The notes below the pieces were generated by a model, which searched no databases, was not told the origin of the DNA, and was given only the letters and a program-made list of their open reading frames with translations. Below are positions 5,705 through 8,332 of a stretch of DNA of 8,332 nt, piece after piece; the stretch's first letter is position 1, and the number at the start of each line of letters is the position of its first letter. The DNA lies in assembly GCA_003511885.1 (NCBI GenBank), contig DOIX01000073.1:1-8332 (forward strand). The letters are read 5' to 3'. The translations under genes and the position numbers were made by a program. The DNA is from Cyanobacteria bacterium UBA11153 (lineage in GTDB: Bacteria > Cyanobacteriota > Cyanobacteriia > Cyanobacteriales > Coleofasciculaceae).

Positions 5705-5763
5705 ATAGCAACTGCCCGTGTTAAGACATTCTCAATTCCTCAAACCATTGATTTTACAGCTTT
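5705..5763 (+). repeat. Dispersed repeat, copy A
   Basis: ATAGCAACTGC at 5705-5715 is followed by a short variable stretch. The 43-base core then starts TTAAGAC at 5721 and matches 3185-3143 (minus strand) at 40 of 43 positions. The three differences are single substitutions. The flanking word ATAGCAAC-Y-GC is shared too, so the unit is about 60 bp. It starts 4 bases after the stop codon of the small membrane-protein gene. Confidence 0.85.
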
Positions 5764-5769
5764 CTTCTC

Positions 5770-5790
5770 TAGCCCCTAGCCCTTAGTCCC
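5770..5790. repeat. TAGCCCC heptamer array
   Basis: Three tandem heptamers (TAGCCCC, TAGCCCT, TAGTCCC) lie 7 bases after dispersed-repeat copy A. The order core repeat then heptamers is the same as at copy B, where the array is at 3101-3140 on the other strand. This suggests that the two elements travel or evolve together. Confidence 0.75.
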
Positions 5791-5803
5791 TGGCTATAAC
5801 CTG

Positions 5804-5846
5804 CCACCCTCGCCTAGCGAGCCACCGAGGTGGGGCTTCTCGCGAG
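5804..5846. repeat. GC-rich nested palindrome upstream of the phosphatase gene
   Basis: Several mutually exclusive stems can form. CCACCCTCG (5804-5812) pairs with CGAGGTGG (5826-5833) with one bulged base. CTCGC/GCGAG (5809-5813/5817-5821) pair around a CTA loop. GCGAG (5817-5821) pairs with CTCGC (5839-5843). CTCGCGAG (5839-5846) is itself a palindrome. The segment ends 104 bases before the phosphatase start. No T-tract follows, so it is more like an iterated palindrome or a leader/attenuator element than a terminator. Confidence 0.5.
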
Positions 5847-5950
5847 TTAAGCTAAAATTTGTAATCATATCGGATCGTTTGGGTGATTCAACTCGCAACA
5901 GCGCATATTGTACCAAAACGATTCCTAGCTGAACTTAGTGAAGAAGTTTC

Positions 5951-8197
5951 ATGGCAAATTCTGCGGGAACCATCCAATGTCCTAACTATAGCTGTCAGGC
6001 AGTTAATCACCAGAGTGATAAATTCTGTCATAGCTGTGGTACACCCCTAATCAAACGTTACCTCTGGGCGATAGGATCGGGGATAGATGGTTATGGGATG
6101 GGATCTACGATGGCGGATCGTTACCTAGTAGTGGGGAAGAGGATTCTTTTAGATACTACCCCCGCTATCGAGCCAGACATGCCTGAAGAAGTCTCGCCAG
6201 AATTCCTGCCCTATCTCAAGCTTTCTCCTCATCGCTTACATATTCCCCAAGTTTATGGATGGGTGAAGGTGGCAGAAAAACGCCACAATTCGGAAATCTG
6301 GTTGTTAGAAGACGTACCAATTTCCCCATCCGGAGAGCTATACCCTCAATTAACAAACGTTTGGCACAATACCCCTGGGATACGCCAACTTAACTGGTTA
6401 TGGCAATGGGCAAATCTATGGCAACCGCTTTTAGCCCAAGGAGTTGTCAGGAGTTTAACCGAACCTTCATCCCTGCGAGTAGCAGGTTCCCACCTTCGCT
6501 TATTGGAGTTACAGAGCGATCGCAAAGATTCGCCTACTTTACAACAACTCGGTCAGTTCTGGTTAACTCTAGTTGAGGGAGCATCCCCTGAAATCAAAAG
6601 ATATTTCCAAGAAGTTTGCACTCAGCTAACCCAAAAACAAATTATCACATCAGAGCAGTTAGTTACCATATTGGACAGAGGATTATACGATTGCGCTAGA
6701 TCCCAAAAACGTACCTATCAAATTTTTACACTTACAGATTCAGGACCGAGTCGGGATGGTAATGAAGATGCTTGCTATCCTGCCAGCGGCGAGTTAATCG
6801 TTTCGGAAACAGATGGTAATACTTTAGCTATCGTCTGCGATGGTATTGGCGGACATCCAGGAGGGGAAATTGCTTCGCCTTTAGCTATTTATACCCTTTA
6901 TCAAAAATTAGAAAATATGGCAGAATTACTGGAAGAATGGCATCCAGAAAGTATTCTCCAGGCATTAGAAGAAGCAGCTTGCGCGGCAAATGATGCAATT
7001 AGTCAACAAAACGATCGCGAAAATCGATCCGATCGACAGCGAATGGGCACTACACTGGTGATGGCAACACCTTTTGCCCATGAAATGTACATTACTCATG
7101 TCGGTGATAGTCGAGTTTACTGGGTGACAAAGGAGGGATGTCATCAAGTGACTCAAGATGACGATTTAGCATCCCGCGAAGTGCGATTGGGCTATTCACT
7201 TTACCGGAATGCTCTACAACATAGAGGATCGGGTTCTTTAGTCCAAGCATTAGGTATATCATCATCATCAATATTACACCCAACCGTACAACGGTTTGCC
7301 ATCGATGAAAGTTGTCTTTTTCTCCTTTGTTCTGATGGATTAAGTGACTACGATAGAGTAGAGCAATATTGGGAAAAAGAAATTATCCCAATTCTGGAAG
7401 GTGGAATTGATTTACCCACAGCAGCCAGACACTTGATTGACATTGCCAACCACAAAAATGGACATGATAATGCTACCATTGCCCTGGTTTATTGCGAAGT
7501 GACATCATCTCCAACAATTGAAGAAACTGAACTTTCACCTCCGCCCATAGAATTACCCCCTCCAGAGAATCAGATAACTGCGATCGCGAAAACGCGGCAA
7601 ATAGTCGATCCTCTGGCAAAGAAGCGTCCCTGGTGGTTATTTTTATGCCTATTTTTCTTTCTGGGATTGGGTGGGGTAATCGGTGCGATGAAATTTGGCG
7701 GAATCAATCTAGTTTCTCGTCTGATTAGCATTAGCAGAGGAGATATAGCCAGTACCAAAACTCCACCGAATCCATCTGAAATAGAAAATATTGGATCTCC
7801 ATCTGTAAGTTTACCAGCAATCAGTACACCTACTCCAGAAGCAACTCCCACAGTTGCTCTTTTAGATCCAGCCAAACTGACAGAAAGAAAAGAGTTAATT
7901 CAATCAATAAATAAAGATATAGCTCTGGTTGAACGACCTGATAAACAAGAAAAACTTGGATTAGTGCCCACAGGTAGCATCTTACAAGTTATTGGCAATC
8001 AACGCCATGAAGAACAAGAGTGGGTAGGATTAAAAATTTGCTCGCTTGGTACTGGTAATTTTGAAGGAAATACGTCAATTACTGATGAAAAATTACTGAA
8101 AAAAGGAGAGACTGGTTGGGTGAAATTAGCAGAAGTGTCAGTTGAACCCAGTTTTCAAGGTACAGAGAAACAAAAAGTTGAGTGTGCGGGGAAGTAA
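5951..8197 (+). CDS. Membrane-anchored PP2C-type Ser/Thr phosphatase with zinc ribbon and kinase-like region
   Basis: The 748-residue protein is predicted to dephosphorylate Ser/Thr residues at the inner face of a membrane. A zinc ribbon comes first (Cys10, Cys15, Cys26, Cys29; ending FCHSCGTPL), like those ahead of cyanobacterial Ser/Thr kinases. Residues about 57-250 resemble a degenerate kinase fold: RYLVV at 57-61, a hinge-like WLLEDVP at 117-123, and VRSLTEPSSLRV at 166-177 where an active kinase has HRDLKPSN. The PP2C domain (about 255-513) keeps the metal-binding and core motifs: DSGPSRDGNED (263-273), CDGIGGH with Asp297, MGTT (365-368), VGDSR with Asp386, CSDGLSD with Asp462, and GHDN with Asp506. 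It therefore looks catalytically competent. A proline-rich linker (about 528-540) and KKRP precede one TM helix (about 561-582). The Thr/Pro-rich stalk and SH3-like C-terminal domain (about 656-735, ending GETGWVKLAEV) are then outside. ATG at 5951 is the first start after an in-frame TGA at 5939; the RBS is weak (AAGAAG). Its partner kinase is unknown. Confidence 0.93.
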   Translation: MANSAGTIQCPNYSCQAVNHQSDKFCHSCGTPLIKRYLWAIGSGIDGYGMGSTMADRYLVVGKRILLDTTPAIEPDMPEEVSPEFLPYLKLSPHRLHIPQVYGWVKVAEKRHNSEIWLLEDVPISPSGELYPQLTNVWHNTPGIRQLNWLWQWANLWQPLLAQGVVRSLTEPSSLRVAGSHLRLLELQSDRKDSPTLQQLGQFWLTLVEGASPEIKRYFQEVCTQLTQKQIITSEQLVTILDRGLYDCARSQKRTYQIFTLTDSGPSRDGNEDACYPASGELIVSETDGNTLAIVCDGIGGHPGGEIASPLAIYTLYQKLENMAELLEEWHPESILQALEEAACAANDAISQQNDRENRSDRQRMGTTLVMATPFAHEMYITHVGDSRVYWVTKEGCHQVTQDDDLASREVRLGYSLYRNALQHRGSGSLVQALGISSSSILHPTVQRFAIDESCLFLLCSDGLSDYDRVEQYWEKEIIPILEGGIDLPTAARHLIDIANHKNGHDNATIALVYCEVTSSPTIEETELSPPPIELPPPENQITAIAKTRQIVDPLAKKRPWWLFLCLFFFLGLGGVIGAMKFGGINLVSRLISISRGDIASTKTPPNPSEIENIGSPSVSLPAISTPTPEATPTVALLDPAKLTERKELIQSINKDIALVERPDKQEKLGLVPTGSILQVIGNQRHEEQEWVGLKICSLGTGNFEGNTSITDEKLLKKGETGWVKLAEVSVEPSFQGTEKQKVECAGK

Positions 8198-8218
8198 CTG
8201 TCGAGTTTTACGGTTAAT

Positions 8219-8332
8219 TAGGGCTTGCTGTATAAGTCATTAACCTTGACAACAATTAGCTTTGAGTGCTGTCTTGAGTTGGGAAAAGTACCAGGAATAA
8301 GAGTTACCCCCCCTGAAAATTCAGACAGTTTT
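8219..8332. mobile_element. Insertion-sequence-like end, continuing past the window
   Basis: The segment opens with AGGGCTTGCTGTATAAGT, the exact inverted partner of bases 1-18 (19 bp counting one more base at 8219). It begins 21-22 bases after the phosphatase stop. The following 95 bases have no ORF and look like the non-coding leader of an IS, with a TTGACA word at 8246-8251 that could be a -35 element. No transposase start is reached before the window ends, so the family is undetermined. The target-site duplication cannot be checked because the far end is outside the window. Confidence 0.5.

Noticed and set aside
5883..6050. GTG-initiated 55-aa frame overlapping the phosphatase start
   Set aside because: Its first 25 residues look protein-like, but it has no clear RBS, runs out of frame into the conserved zinc ribbon, and ends there. 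I take it as chance; a frameshift in the phosphatase N-terminus is not needed because the zinc ribbon is complete in the called frame.
6965..7875. Three minus-strand ORFs (63, 63 and 101 aa)
   Set aside because: They are antisense shadows of the PP2C gene with no start signal or recognisable domain.
1..8332. tRNA, rRNA, riboswitch or defence/biosynthetic cluster
   Set aside because: Reading both strands I saw no tRNA arms, conserved riboswitch cores, or families typical of such clusters; the genes are mixed housekeeping and unknown.

Overview
The window looks like chromosomal DNA from a filamentous cyanobacterium (Oscillatoriales-like; the order is an inference). Three things support this. 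A gene for NdhM, a subunit specific to the cyanobacterial/plastid NDH-1 complex, is present. Several proteins belong to families found mainly in cyanobacteria: a DUF1400 hydrolase, a DUF4278 protein, and a zinc-ribbon PP2C phosphatase. The HIP1 octamer GCGATCGC occurs eight times in 8.3 kb (starts at 1389, 1884, 3730, 3928, 3955, 4751, 6515 and 7580). Intergenic DNA is rich in short heptamer and tandem repeats, also typical of this group.

Layout from left to right. Bases 1-19 are an exact inverted copy of bases 8219-8237, and both look like the outer end of the same insertion-sequence family. A 33-bp tandem duplication follows (22-90). A minus-strand gene (152-1927) encodes a secreted alpha/beta hydrolase with a DUF1400 N-terminal domain. 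A 381-bp divergent spacer holds heptamer and 14-bp tandem repeats. It leads to a small plus-strand DUF4278 gene (2309-2584), which converges on a minus-strand 98-residue conserved-looking unknown (2770-3066). Upstream of that unknown lie a heptamer array and one copy of a dispersed repeat. Next is a stand-alone DppB/OppB-type ABC permease (3291-4355, minus), then divergent ndhM (4509-4847, plus). ndhM converges on an 87-residue unknown (4959-5222, minus). A structured, repeat-bearing divergent spacer precedes a two-helix membrane protein with a GTG start (5447-5701, plus). The second copy of the dispersed repeat and a nested hairpin then lead to a 748-residue multidomain membrane PP2C phosphatase (5951-8197, plus). 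The window ends inside what looks like an insertion sequence (8219/8220-8332).

The genes do not form one pathway. Most are single transcription units with alternating strands, as is common in cyanobacteria. Three observations stand out. First, the region between the zinc ribbon and PP2C domain of the phosphatase looks like a degenerate protein-kinase fold that has lost its catalytic residues. Second, two inverted copies of a roughly 60-bp dispersed repeat, each followed by CCCCTAG-type heptamers, lie 2.5 kb apart. Third, the whole gene block sits between two inverted IS-like ends. I found no CRISPR array, tRNA, rRNA or obvious defence or biosynthetic cluster.
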